Shown piece by piece: positions 33,342-44,978 of a stretch of 64,000 nt of DNA. The notes under the pieces were generated by a model. The model worked only from the letters and a program-made list of their open reading frames with translations, was not told the origin of the DNA and ran no database searches. Origin of the DNA: Septoria linicola (taxonomy: Eukaryota > Ascomycota > Dothideomycetes > Mycosphaerellales > Mycosphaerellaceae); contig CP099425.1 of assembly GCA_024114885.1 (NCBI GenBank), positions 1,860,001 to 1,924,000 on the forward strand, read 5' to 3'. Position numbers and translations under genes: made by a program. The first letter of the stretch is position 1, and every line of letters begins with the position of its first letter.

Positions 33342-36300
33342 TCAATGCATCCTCAAATTCTCCTCATTCAACGTTCCAAACAACCCCTCCACCTCCTGCC
33401 CCACAGCCTCAATATCTTTCGCCAATTGCCCCGTCACCAATACATACGCATATAGCATCTCATAATCCTGCTCCGTGGTCAGTTCCCTGCCCTCACCCGT
33501 GCGTCTATACTCTGAAATCTTAGCCAACAAACGATCCCGTCGATCGTCGATTTTGGGCAAAACGTCATTGAGCGGATACTCGAGTTTGATCGAACTCGCC
33601 AGGACAGTGAAAAGATGCGATATCCGTGCTGAAAGTGCAAACCGTTCGGATCGTGTGTAGCGCAAAACGGCGGCTTCGCCTGGCGTGGCTTCTTGGAGAT
33701 TCTTGGATATAACGACATTCATCGCATGGAAAGCATCGAGCATGCGGCCAGCGCGGTCGAGCATATTGCCAATGGGTTTATCGGGAAAGGGGCCTTGGAA
33801 TTCGAATTCGGAGGAGGCCGCTTTGCGGAGACTGCGCAGGTTGGCGAGGAAGGAGACGAGTTCGGCTTCTTCGCGGATGTCCATGTAGGCGCTCGCGGGC
33901 TCGCCGAGGAGGAACATGGCGAGCGGGTCGCGTTTCCAGATGATGCCCATGCGGAGCCAGAGCACGCAGAGGCCCTCGCGGAGTTTGTGGCGGGCGGAGA
34001 TGGGTGCGATCCAGCGGCAGACGATTATTGCCCAGATAGTGCCGACGGTGACGGAGACGGTGCGGTGGAGGACGATTTCCCAGATGGCGGGGTCGACGCC
34101 GCCTTCGTCGTCGTCGTTGTCGTTGTCGTTGATGCTCAGGCTGTAGGAGTAGAGTGCGCTGAGATTGTATGTGAGGATGATGAAGCGGCCCATGGGTCCG
34201 TTGTCTTGGCCGACAATCACGTAGAAGCCGTACAGCGACATGAGCCAGCCGCAGAAGCCGAGTAGGTATGGGTTTGCGACTCCGCCGTGGTTGGAGATCA
34301 GCCATGCGACAGTTGCGCAGACGGCTCCGATGATGGTGCCCCAGATGCGGTTGAAGCCGGTTGTGTTGGTGGCGCCAACGGTCATTGAGCAGACGACCAT
34401 GTATGACACCAGACCCCATTCGCCTCGCCAGTGTAGGAAGAAGGGCCTCGATTCTGGCAAGAAAGCTGGCAAGGCGTACAAAGCTGCTCCGAGTCCCACC
34501 TTGATGGCGAATCGAGTGTCATCTCGCCGCAGCCAACGGAATGCTCGGTAGACACCATAATACCAAGGCTTGCCTCGTAGTAGATTGTCTGTGCTGAGAA
34601 CGAAGCGGTCTGCCTTGCGGATGTCTTCAGGTATGTTGTAGCCACTATCGGGCTCCTCGTTGTGCTCTGGATATGTGCTCGTCCTAGGACTGACTGTACC
34701 ATCAGGCTTCGGCCGTCTGCGCCAGAACTTGAGCCAATGCCAGCTCCTCCGCTTCAACTCCATCTCGATCTTGAGCTCGTCAAGTACGTCTAAGTAATGG
34801 AGAACATCTTCCGCGAAATCCAACAACGCAAAGGAAAAGTGACCACAGCAGGCAGATACTTCTTCAATGTCGGCCAGTACCTCCTCAGGTTGCCTATCGA
34901 ACAGAGTGTTGTTCTTTCTTGTGTGTCTCATCTCAATTGGGGAGCTGGTGCCAGGCGTGTGGGTCCGCGTCGAAAATGAGCTTCTCCCGCCATGATGGGC
35001 GTTAATGGCCGCATTGATTGCTCGGTTTTGGTACAACGTAGACAAAGCCTGCTTCCGCTCTGCCCTATACAACTCAACGGCGTCTCTGAGACTGTCGTGA
35101 AATTGCTCACTGACAGCGACTTCGAGCTCCCGTACCGCCCAGGGATTCCAGCCGTGCTTCTTTGTCTCGCGGAACGGAAGCTCATCGAGCGTCTGCTTGA
35201 GAGTGTACACCAAGGACTTGATTGGTGGTCCTAGCTGACTTATAAAGGCCACAAACATGTCGCCGGGGCTCTTGGCCAAATGCCCACCCGGCGTATGGGG
35301 ATCAAAGTCTCGAGCTGAGATATCGGTGTAGGTCGAGAAGGGTGTCGCAGTGCCGCTTGGCGTGACAAAGTAACCGCTCTTGTGGTTCGTCAAACTCGTC
35401 GTCGATCTTCGAGACTCTGGTGGCAGCATCCCATTGCCATTACCCATTGAGTTCTCGGCTGAGCCTCCTTCTGGGATCTCATTGATAACATCCAGATTCC
35501 TGAACTGCTGCGGCTGAGCTTCCAGAACCGGACTCTGTAGTACAGGACTTGATATCCACGACTGGTTGTCCATGGGACTCTGTGCTCTGCCATTCATTGT
35601 AGGCTGCGGCTGTTCGTTCAGAAATGCGAATTGTGCAAGCGCTGCACTTCGCAAGCCTCCGAGGTCTTGTGACAGCCCTGAGAGACATTGCACTACCTTG
35701 GCTTCCGTAGCGTATAGCCTCTCATCGCCAAGCACATAGTGCTCCTTCTTCGCCTCGTTCAAATTCTTCTTCATTGTGTTCAGACTGGTCAAGTGCTCCT
35801 TGGCCAAAGTCTTGTAGTATTCGTCTTCCAGATCCTGCTCTCGACCATGTAAGAATGCTCGAGCGATAGAGATCAGCATTTCGCCTAGAAGATCGGTATT
35901 CTTCTCCATTTGTTCCGAGAGCTTTTTCCTGGCCAGAGTAGGGAACAGCACGACATTCACAAGACTTGCAATGAGAATGCCCAAGATCACCATGCCCAGC
36001 ACTTGGGTGATTCGTTCGTACGAGAAAGAGCCAGCCTGTATCGAGCCTTCCCTAAGCAGAATCGTGATGCTGCCGAGTGAGGCCAAAGAGATCGCAACGT
36101 TGACAAGCGGGTTGCCTAGTCTCTGCTTCACATACGCCATGAGACCAAAACCTCCAGCCACGAAGACAATCAGGACAATGGCGTGTCCAACCATGATCAT
36201 GTGTTGATGCGCGAAGAAAATGCTCACGCCCATACTTGCAAAGCTCAAGAAGGCCGCATATAGGAATCCAAGCAGTGCAAGAACAGTTGCCTCGTGCATG

Positions 36301-36951
36301 CTTCCAATTGTCCTTGCAGCATGGAAGTACACGGTAACAGTCGCGACCATGTGCTTTGAATCCTGTTTGTCGCCGAAGAACTTCGCCACACTGGGGATAA
36401 GAGTGGCCAAAGAGCCAAGGAGGTAGCCTATCGAGCATTTGAAGATACCTTTCCCGGTAGGACTGATCGCAAAGACATACAGCCTCTGCGCGCGATACTG
36501 GACAGCATCCTGAATTTGTTGCAATCGTGTGGGTTCCTCGTAATCGCGCTCATCGGCTTCTAAACGGATCCCATTCCCGTTCAAAAGTGATCGAGACTGC
36601 TCGCCATAGTCCTCCGACATGCGCGCTGAGGCATCTCGAAGTGTGAAATGTCGCTTGGACCGTTCGCCTGTTTTGGGAAGAATAAAAGATGCTCGGCGAA
36701 GCTGTATGCGATCATGGTCAGTTGCCACTCCATCTCCATCCATGCCCATCATTTCAATGTGCTCTAGATCATCTTGATAAATAATGTCTGGATCGTGATG
36801 TGATCGATGGAAGCGGTGCTGGTGATGAGTGGAGCCATGATCAGGATATGGGTTGCATGGGCGAGATGAGCTTCGCAAGGCATCCTTGCTGACTTACTTT
36901 GCGACCGAAACGTGACTGCCGTCGCGATTCTCTGTCCGTGTCTGGAGGCAT
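33342..36951 (-). CDS. BRE4-like integral membrane protein (ArAE_2/FUSC superfamily)
   Basis: Two exons are proposed: 36951-36898 (MPPDTDRESRRQSRFGRK) and 36818-33342, joined across a 79-nt intron (GTAAGT donor, CACCAG acceptor), giving 1176 aa. The open frame without this exon has only a TTG at its 5' end. There are two membrane blocks of about six helices each: one at about residues 120-330 and one at about 680-860 ('ALYALPAFLPESRPFF', 'GTIIGAVCATVAWLIS'). The loops between and after them are long, hydrophilic and helical. This layout matches fungal brefeldin-A-sensitivity protein 4 relatives, with N-terminal ArAE_2_N, central FUSC-like and C-terminal DUF2421 regions. Transport of aromatic acids or other anions has been suggested for the superfamily; the substrate here is unknown. 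Confidence 0.85.
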
Positions 36952-37668
36952 GCCGCCTGTGGAATCGTGTCAAGTCATGATTGAACAAATTACGCAGAAT
37001 GAAGAAGGAACAGTAACGGTACTGATGAGGAGAAGTGGGCGACAACGGGTAGATGTGAACAGTGGCGCTCGGTGAAGGATGGAAGAGGAGCACTTGGCGG
37101 ACGGCTTGTTTTCTGTTGCACGACATGATCACGCTCTCTTTACCCGATTGACAGTGCATGAATCTGGAACACGTGTAGGTGATGATGTGGTCGCGAGCTT
37201 TCCAGCTACGAAGGTTGCTGTGTTGGGCTAGTACTCTCTGTTCATTTCAGCCGCAACACTGCCAAGCAGTTGTCTGCAAGAAGGTTGCGGCAGCTCTCAT
37301 GCATGCGAGGCTCTAAGCTATGCTATGGATGCAACCTTCACTGCCTAGACTTGCAGCTACGACTGTAGCACTAAATAGAGCCAGACGCAAATTCTTGGAG
37401 CGGTATGCAGCTTCGCTTGCGCTGTCCACAGAGTCTGCCGTGGTGTCTCAGTCGCGGCAGCTGCGATGTTCAGATGAAATCGCAACGTATTTCAACATGA
37501 GCATGCAATCTTTCTTCCCTCAAGGCGATACCTCGTCCTCGCGAACGCCGTTCGTTCGAGCGTCCGACATCTTTCCCTTACTCATACAAAACCCCATGCG
37601 CCTCGCTATTCCCCGAATCACGCTTCTTATTTTGTGGTTTTCTCATACCTGAGTCATACGCCGCGGTT
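36952..37668. other. Intergenic region
   Basis: This holds the promoter of the BRE4-like gene and the Rpb5 3' end. A 110-codon plus frame at 37320 has no family resemblance. Confidence 0.45.
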
Positions 37669-38406
37669 TCAAATAGCCCATCTGTATGAAGCATAACGCC
37701 CAGCAGTCTCTGACTTTCGGATAATCTTCACAACTTGACTTCTCCTCAGGCCAAGGTATCTCGCCATTGGGTCGTCTACCTTGATCCTAGGCAGCTGTGT
37801 CTCCTTCAGTCTGTATCGCTCGAGCAGACCTCTCTTCTCTTCTTGTGAAAGCAGGATGTGCTTGGGCACCAACTCGTGCTTTGAAATGTTCACCAGCAGA
37901 TCCTCTTCCTTGAAGATCTCCATCACGGTTGGCAGCACACTTGGGATGATCTTCAGAGCGGCTGAGGTCGGTGCAACCGATGTGACATAGATGCCTGTGT
38001 AGTAGTTTTTGTCTGACAATTGCGTCGCGAACTGCTTGAGATGTTTGATGCCCACCGAGGGCTCGTTGGCGAACTCGACATGGATTGTGCCAATTTCGGG
38101 CTCCCTCTCCGGCTGGCCTGGTCGCTGGATCGGCGTATATCGTTTGATCATGGCTTCGGAGGGGCGAGCTGTGAAGGCCATTTTCGTGCGCTGGGGCTGG
38201 CCTGAATCATCTGCATAGTCGCGTCGGAACTCGTCGAGGGAAATGTTGCACTCTTCCTCCGTCAACTCGTATCCTCTATCTGCGCACATTTGCTTGCACG
38301 TCCGGAGCACGCGCCATAGTCGAGACCTAATGCGCGATCAGTATTGAGTCGCGGAAAGCATGGTTGAGATCCCGTACAGCTCGCGCGCGTACTCTTCGCC
38401 CGACAT
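37669..38406 (-). CDS. RPB5: RNA polymerase I/II/III common subunit RPABC1 (Rpb5)
   Basis: Two exons, 38406-38378 (29 nt) and 38326-37669, are separated by a 51-nt intron (GTACGG donor, CATTAG acceptor) and give 228 aa. The join restores 'YARELSRLWRVLRTCKQMCADRGYELTEEE', the start of the jaw domain. The C-terminal assembly domain is clear: 'LVPKHILLSQEEKRGLLERY', 'LPRIKVDDPMARYLGL' and 'GQVVKI'-type sequence ending YRWAI. Rpb5 sits at the downstream DNA jaw of all three nuclear RNA polymerases. It is divergent from VAC14, with a 483-bp shared upstream region. Confidence 0.97.
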
Positions 38407-38889
38407 GATGATCAAGGAGTTGTCTGTGTGCTGTGTTTCTATTGCTAGCGGACTGTTGAGCGGAAGAGGAAGGCGGCAGCGCGATGGGCAGTGTGGTGGT
38501 GGTGGTGGTGGTGTTGTCCTATGTTCTGAGATGCATAGACATCAGCATGGGAGGATAGATTTTAGCGATTCACTAAGTTAGCGCGCCGTCCGTGCTGCGG
38601 ATCTTATCTCTGAATCTCGTGACGACGCGGTCGCTTCGGAACCTCTAAACATCGCAGTGGCCTCAAGTTTCACGCCGTCATTGCTGCAGCTGAGCAGAGT
38701 GGGTTGCTGATGCATGCCCTGACAAGCACGTTGGGTCGCTGGAGAGACGAGGAAGCATGATATCGCAGACGCACAGCAACTGTGACCGTGTAGGATACCG
38801 AGATACATGCTACGACAGCAGGGTAGAATACCGCAACCAAGCTCAAGTGCTGCACAGTGGTGCATGAGATAGCTCGCTCGTCCGCCGGT
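38407..38889. promoter_or_regulatory. Divergent RPB5/VAC14 promoter region with GGT microsatellite
   Basis: This 483-bp region separates two head-to-head essential-type genes. A (GGT)n tract of about six units lies near 38495-38513. I see no confident TATA box. Confidence 0.5.
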
Positions 38890-41800
38890 ATGGACAACGC
38901 CCACTTGCGACTGCTGTCCGACAAGTTCTGTAAGTCGCAGAGCCGCCCTTCACTGCCTGGCTGATTGAATGTGGCTCTGACGTGGTTTGCTAGACGATAA
39001 ACGCAAAGCAGGAGCCCTCGAGTACGTGTAGCGTCCTTCCCACCCCGTTACTCTCCCAATTCTCCGCCAGCTTCTTCCCTCCTCTGCGCTCTTCTCCGTC
39101 CCTCTCCATCCTGTCTTCTCGTCACCAACATTCATGAAAGTGCATCAACATGGCCGTGTCGTTTCTCAGAGGCCCAAAGCACAAGCCCAAGGCGGAGGGC
39201 TGCCCATACGAGGATGACTTCGAAGTCGAGATACGGGGCGAAGGCAAGCAGGCGTTAATGCAGAATGCTCGCAGGCTCGAGACCGTGATACGCAACTCCC
39301 TAGCCGAGCAGAACCACGAGAGAATCGCCAAGATTGTAAGCCGCTATTCTCAGTGATTCGCGAGGGCCTCGATGGTCACAAGTGGCATTCTCGGCAGCAA
39401 GAGACGACAGATGAGGAATTGTTCCTTTGCTGACACTGATTCCGTGGCGCAGGTATGGCAGCTCTGCCACGACTATGCATATGCAGTACATCAGCCCCAT
39501 GCTCGCAATGGCGGCCTGATTGGATTGGCGGCAGCCGCCATAGCCCTAGGACCTGTGAGTCTTGACCCTTTGCTTGCAATGAGCGCCACTAACACACCAC
39601 CCCAGGAAGTAGCTCGCTACCTCAGGGAGATAGTGCCACCAGTGTTGGCGTGCTTCTCCGACCAAGATGCTAGGGTCAGATATTATGCCTGCGAGAGCAT
39701 GTACAACATTGCCAAAGTGGCCAAGGGGGAAATCTTGATCTACTTCAACGACGTTTTCGATGCTCTGAGCAAGCTGGCTGCAGACACCGAGTTGTCTGTC
39801 AAGAACGGCGCCGAGTTGCTCGACAGGCTGATTAAGGACATCGTATCAGAGTCTGCCGCGACATACACTTCGGTTCTGGGACCTGATGGCAAGGAATCCA
39901 TCGAAAACACGCCCGAGCAGAGCGTGGAAATGCCGCAAGCTTTCAGCCTCTCCAAATTCATACCTCTGCTCCAAGAGCGCGTCAACGTGCAGAACCCCTG
40001 GGCTCGAACTTTCCTGGTGCAGTGGATCTTACTTCTGGACTCGATTCCTGATCTCGAACTGGTGGCCTACTTGCCTAACTTTCTGGAAGGCCTGTTAACG
40101 TTCCTTGGTGATGGCGCTCCTGATGTCCACAATGCGACCAGAGAGGTGCTCAAGAGGTTCCTCAAGGAAATCCAAAAGATTGCTGAAGTGAAGCAAAATG
40201 TGGCCGAGAGCAAGAGGAGTCGTGAGGAGGATCACGGCCGAAAGGCGAGCGACTCCAGCTATGTCATGGATGACCAAGGGAGTGAGCAAGGCGAGGAAGC
40301 TGAAGCTGATCTCGGTCAAAGCCGTGAGAGCAGAGAGAATGGCGAAATGCAAGCATTCGAGGCAGAACCCAAGTCCGAATACAAGGAGGACCACACAGGC
40401 GATGGCGCTTCGTCATTCACTGCCGCAGACAACGAAGACCTTGGTACTTCAACTGCTGAGGATGAATGGATTCCTGGACAGGACGTGCACATCGATTATC
40501 CCAGGATCACCGCCATCTTGGTCGACTTCCTTTCCAGATCACGAGAGGAAGAGGTGCAGCTCACTTGCCTCAATTGGATCGGAGCTTTCCTGGAGATATG
40601 CCCCGAGGACATGTTGCCTTTCACACCGAGCCTGTTACAACAACTATTGCCGGCTCTCTCGCATATCAAGGATTATGTCAGTGCTGAGGCGAAACGAGTC
40701 AACAACGAGTTGATGCGATACATCATGTCGCTACCAGACGATCCAACACGAGCACATGGGGGTCCAGTAGAGCCAGCACAATTAGGCCCAGCGGTAGCAG
40801 CCACGACCACGAGCACTGCGAATGTGACGAGCGCTCGAGCTCTGCGAGATACGGCTGGTGAAAGCAAGCGAGAGTCACTGAATCGTACTGCGCGGAAAAC
40901 GCCAGACATGCCTGAAGCTCGAACGCCAGAGGTCTTCACACCTGAGCCTCCAGTCACTGAAGACAACGCTGAAGATGGTCACGAAGATCTTGACTACGAG
41001 GCAGCAGTCAGTGCGCTGACCCTGCAGTTTTTGCATGAGCATGAAGCTACCAGAGTAGCAGCTTTAGCATGGCTGATTATGCTGCACCGCAAGTCTCCAC
41101 GGAAGATCTTGGCCATCCAAGACGCAACATTCCCGGCACTTCTCAAAACGCTTAGTGACCCTGCAGAAGCCGTCGTCACGCGGGATCTACTGCTGCTCTC
41201 CGAGATTAGCAAGAGCAGTGATCAGAGCTACTTCACCTCATTCATGGTTAACCTCCTGAAGCTTTTCGAAACAGATCGTCGACTACTGGAATCGAGAGGC
41301 AACCTCATCATCCGACAATTGTGCCTATCACTGTCTGCAGAGCGAATCTTCCGAACCATGGCAGACTGTCTGGAGAAGGACGAGGACGATGTCGAGTTTG
41401 CATCTATCATGGTGCAAAACTTGAACAACAACCTCATTACAGCGCCAGAGCTGGCAGAGCTGCGCCGACGCTTACGCAATCTTGACAGCAAAGAAGGCCA
41501 GAGTTTCTTCACTGTCCTCTTCAAGGCGTGGTGTCACAATGCCGTGGCTACATTCTCGCTTTGCTTGCTTTCTCAAGCCTACGAACAGGCGTACAACCTA
41601 CTGCTCATATTCTCCGAGATTGAGATGACGGTCAACATGCTTATCCAGATTGACAAGCTGGTGCAGTTACTGGAGTCTCCAGTGTTCACGTACCTGCGCA
41701 TGCAATTGCTGGAGCCCGAGCGTCACCCGAATCTGTACAAGCAAGTGCTCCAATTCCAGACCACGACTGAAAGAACAACACTAACGTATCGCCAGGTGCA

Positions 41801-42276
41801 TGTATGGCTTGCTTATGCTCCTACCTCAAAGTAGTGCCTTCGCAGCCCTCAAGAACAGGTTGAACAGTGTATCAGCGATAGGTTACCTGCACATACGAGA
41901 TCGATCGGGCCCAGCTCCTGCGACATCAAGCACCATCGGCAACTTCGGCGAGCGCAACCGGCTGAAGAACCGGGAGGAGACGGGAGGGATTAGATGGACA
42001 GAGCTTCTCGAGAAGTTCAAGGCTACCCAAGAGAAAGTGAGGCGCTCACAACAACGGCAGCTCATCAGTCAAAGTGGCCTCGATGATGCTCCGACCAAGG
42101 AGCCGCCAAAGACCATCCAGCCGCCCGCACCTCAGCCGAAGCCAGAACATCTCCAACAGTCCCAGACACGACCTGCAGCTGCGGGTCCCCCAGGACATCA
42201 GCGCGCTAAGAGCTCTCTCGGCAATCTGGGCAGCAGACTCACTGGCGCCAGAGGCGCCGCAAAGGCCAAGAAGTAG
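38890..42276 (+). CDS. VAC14: Vac14, PI(3,5)P2 scaffold protein (HEAT repeats)
   Basis: Six exons: 38890-38929, 38994-39021, 39275-39335, 39453-39554, 39606-41740 and 41796-42276, giving 948 aa. The first three small exons rebuild the Vac14 N-terminus (LLSDKFYDKRKAGALELE). Exon 4 carries 'DYAYAVHQPHARNGGLIGLAA', followed by the conserved 'REIVPPVLACFSDQDARVRYYACES'. The last intron starts GCAAGT, a GC-AG intron; using it gives 'NLYKCMYGLLMLLPQSSAF', the expected conserved join. The fourth intron (39555-39605, 51 nt) has no stop and keeps frame. Vac14 is the HEAT-repeat platform holding the Fab1/PIKfyve kinase and Fig4 phosphatase at the vacuole. The central region (about residues 260-420) is acidic and disordered. 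The C-terminus is Pro/Gln-rich and basic, ending AKAKK. Confidence 0.95.
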
Positions 42277-42603
42277 AACCTTCGTGCCATAAGCGCTGCC
42301 AAGCAATCTGTCAAAGCTACATTTGCAGATTTCGTCAGTCAGGGGGAGCCAGAGTCCACACAAGGCTCTTCTGAAGATAGCACTGGTTTCGTTCACTTTG
42401 AAGCGCCCGATCTGGCGCCGGAGTCGCTCCTGGACGGTGTTATGAGCACACCGAGGGTGGGAACATGCCCTAGACCTTCGAGCGCAGGAAAAGGGAAACA
42501 GAAGATTGATAGGCAAATCGACAGCGACGAGGAAGAGAGGCTGAGAAAAGACAGCACTCATGATCCACAAAAGGACAATGACTCAATCGCCTCAATCGAC
42601 TGA
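42277..42603 (+). other. In-frame 108-codon open segment directly after the VAC14 stop
   Basis: After TAG at 42274-42276 the same frame stays open for 108 codons to TGA at 42601-42603. The translation is protein-like: it contains 'AAKQSVKATFADFVSQGEP', 'STGFVHFEAPDLAPESLL' and an acidic stretch 'IDSDEEERLRK'. The next gene is convergent on the minus strand, so this segment has no other obvious owner. It could be a readthrough extension, or an exon used when an intron ends at that TAG. A GTGAGG at 42037 would make such an intron 240 nt and in frame. It could also be a C-terminus recently cut off by a nonsense change. It has no early start codon of its own. Confidence 0.5.
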
Positions 42604-42806
42604 AATATTCGACAGTACTGGCGTTTCATTAGGCGTGGCTAATACGAAGCATTGAATTGGAGTGGAGCATTCATTTGTGCATTGGAGCACCAAGGAAAGC
42701 ATTGGATGGCAGGACGATCATGAAGACAAATAACAACTGCAGTACTAAACACTCATGAATACAAACTGTCTAAATTGGCAACGCTCTGAAAACAGACAGT
42801 CTTGAC

Positions 42807-44978
42807 TCACACGTTGAACTTCTTGGGCGTCTTTCTAGCACGCGTAGGATATCGTCCAGAGCTAGTGTTGTCTGCCGCTGCCCTGACTGCTGCGCGTCCT
42901 TTCTTAAGAGTCGGCTTCTGTCCTGCTGGCTTCAAAATTCTGTTGTGAAAAGCCCGACCACACGTCTGACACGAACGAGACTCTGGTGTACGCGCACGAC
43001 TTCTCGGCCGAGGTGGCTGATGACTCACAGTAGGCGTATTTGGCAATCGGCGAGGTTCTTCCAGACGGTTCTGATAGCGCAGAGGATCTACACGCTGGAC
43101 TCGTGGATCTTTGTAGCGGCTCTGCAGTCTATGAGAAGAAGAAGATGATGAGGTTGGCTTGGGTTGGCGGAGAACGTCGAATATTTGGCCAACAGGTGAG
43201 GAAGGGCTCAGGATGTCGCTTGCGCGAGGGGTGGAGGGGATTTGGGTTGGAGTGTGTGGAGGGCGAGGGTCATCAATGCTGGGTGATTCATCTTCGAGAC
43301 CGCTGGGGTCATCTAGCATGACTGTGACGTCGTCCGTCTGCTTGACTTCAACGATTTGGTCTGTTGGTCTCGTCTCGTCGTCTTCTTGTTCGACGATCTG
43401 GTCCGCTGGTCTTGACTCTTTCGATTTATCGCCGTTATGTGTGTTGCCAAAAATCATGTCCCTAAATGATATTTCGTGGCCAAAGATGGAGGCGAATGTC
43501 TTATACGGGCGCTCTTTGTCTTGGTCAATACTAGCAGTGCTGCCAGAGTCGGTGTCCTCTTCGAGGAGGTCGAAGAGCTCGGGGATCCATTCGATCAAGG
43601 ATTGCTCGGCGCTTTGCTCCTGGAGCCACTCCTTGAACTCTTCAATCTGCGCGATGACAGCAATGTCCGACTCGCGACGAGAGATCGATGAGCCGAAACG
43701 CTCATTCCATCGCTCCGCAAGCCAATGGTAGTCGAGATGCCGTCTGAGGCCCTCGTCGAAGACTTCTCGCAAGCGTCTTCTGCAGTAAGCAGTCGGGAGC
43801 GGCCCGAGAAGAGGCAAGATGGTATCCACCAGTAAATCAGATCGGTGGTTCTCAATCGCCTCGACGACGGCTGTGCGATCTCCGCTGTACTCAGGTAGTA
43901 TGCCTCGTCCAAGGTACCAAATGGCATCGTCGACATCACCGTTGCAAGCTCTGATTTGACTGTAGACCAATGCAGAGATGAAACGCCAGGATGCCGGAGC
44001 AGGCCAGCGTTGTTTGTCGAACCAGCGGAATTCCTTGCCGAAGGCAGCCAGTATCTTTGCGTTGACGTCTTCTGGTGTACCGGGCACGGGTGAGGTGGTA
44101 GGAGATGGGCTACCGAAGTGAATGTAATCCTGCTCAGGAGAAGCTAGTGGGGCTGAAGTGGTGGAATTCTGCTGAGTGTCGTCCCGTGCAGTCAAAAGAT
44201 TTCTACGCGATCCGACTGCCTTGTCTCTGAGTTGGTTGCTCGGCGAGAGGGGCGTGGAAGGCGGCTCGCACTCGTAGAAGAGCTCTCTCAGAGCGGGTAC
44301 AACCTGTAAAAGTCGCGCTTCTGACTCAAGTATGTCAAAGATGTGTATGAATGTGTGCACGGCTTCTTTTGGAGTGTCTAATTGCTCAAGGATTATCTCG
44401 ACCTTGAGAAGCAGATCGTGAAGGTCAAAGCCTTCCTGCAGGAATTTGCCGACTGAGGTGAAAAACTTCAGGCCGTGATTCTTGATCCTCCCCGCGAGGT
44501 AGAACATGTTGTGCTCCAGTCGATAGTGATCATATGCGACATCTTCGACAGGCTGCGCTGATGCTCGTTTCACGACTTCTCTCCACTCGTTGGGGATATC
44601 ATCGGCAGTGTCCTCGAACCGAGCGTGCTTCCTGCTTGCATGCGCATCTCTGTAGATCTTGGAAGCGACCAACCAGGCCGACAGGATACTAGTATCGTTC
44701 CGCTTGACCCATTCGAACTCGTCTTGGAAAGCCTTTGCGATGATGTTGTTCTCCGCCAGAAGCGCTGCGAAGCGATCTGCGTAGCTCAGTGTGGCATCGG
44801 ACGAGCGAAGCTCTGAGCCAGGAACAATACGTTCGCCTTGCTCGTCGACTGACCAGTCATCTGGTTTACTGGTGATAGTGTCGTCGCTATCGGAGTCTTC
44901 GACGATGTCCATGGGATCGTCGATATGATCTTCATGATTATCATCGTATTCAGCCGTCCGGCTGACCGTATTGCCCAT
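42807..44978 (-). CDS. Unrecognised fungal protein with N-myristoylation-like start (723 aa)
   Basis: I do not recognise the family. The ATG at 44978 gives MGNTVSRTAEYDD, a good N-myristoylation sequence (Gly2, Ser6). An in-frame ATG at 45116 would add 46 residues and bury it. Two related helical regions appear: about residues 60-240 ('FEWVKRNDTSILSAWLVASKIY') and 310-480 ('FRWFDKQRWPAPASWRFISALVYSQI'). Each pairs an aromatic/Lys core with a Trp-rich helix, so an internal duplication is possible. A short tandem peptide, R-P-(A/T)-D-Q-I-V-E, occurs twice near residues 545-570. The tail is Pro/Arg/Ser-rich. It has an isolated zinc-knuckle-like CQTCGRAFHNRI and ends in a basic 'RYPTRARKTPKKFNV'. 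There are no membrane segments. Confidence 0.65.
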   Translation of the reverse strand: MGNTVSRTAEYDDNHEDHIDDPMDIVEDSDSDDTITSKPDDWSVDEQGERIVPGSELRSSDATLSYADRFAALLAENNIIAKAFQDEFEWVKRNDTSILSAWLVASKIYRDAHASRKHARFEDTADDIPNEWREVVKRASAQPVEDVAYDHYRLEHNMFYLAGRIKNHGLKFFTSVGKFLQEGFDLHDLLLKVEIILEQLDTPKEAVHTFIHIFDILESEARLLQVVPALRELFYECEPPSTPLSPSNQLRDKAVGSRRNLLTARDDTQQNSTTSAPLASPEQDYIHFGSPSPTTSPVPGTPEDVNAKILAAFGKEFRWFDKQRWPAPASWRFISALVYSQIRACNGDVDDAIWYLGRGILPEYSGDRTAVVEAIENHRSDLLVDTILPLLGPLPTAYCRRRLREVFDEGLRRHLDYHWLAERWNERFGSSISRRESDIAVIAQIEEFKEWLQEQSAEQSLIEWIPELFDLLEEDTDSGSTASIDQDKERPYKTFASIFGHEISFRDMIFGNTHNGDKSKESRPADQIVEQEDDETRPTDQIVEVKQTDDVTVMLDDPSGLEDESPSIDDPRPPHTPTQIPSTPRASDILSPSSPVGQIFDVLRQPKPTSSSSSSHRLQSRYKDPRVQRVDPLRYQNRLEEPRRLPNTPTVSHQPPRPRSRARTPESRSCQTCGRAFHNRILKPAGQKPTLKKGRAAVRAAADNTSSGRYPTRARKTPKKFNV

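Noticed and set aside
42046..42570. 174-codon minus-strand frame
   Set aside because: It is antisense to the VAC14 3' end and its in-frame extension; the plus-strand reading is more protein-like.
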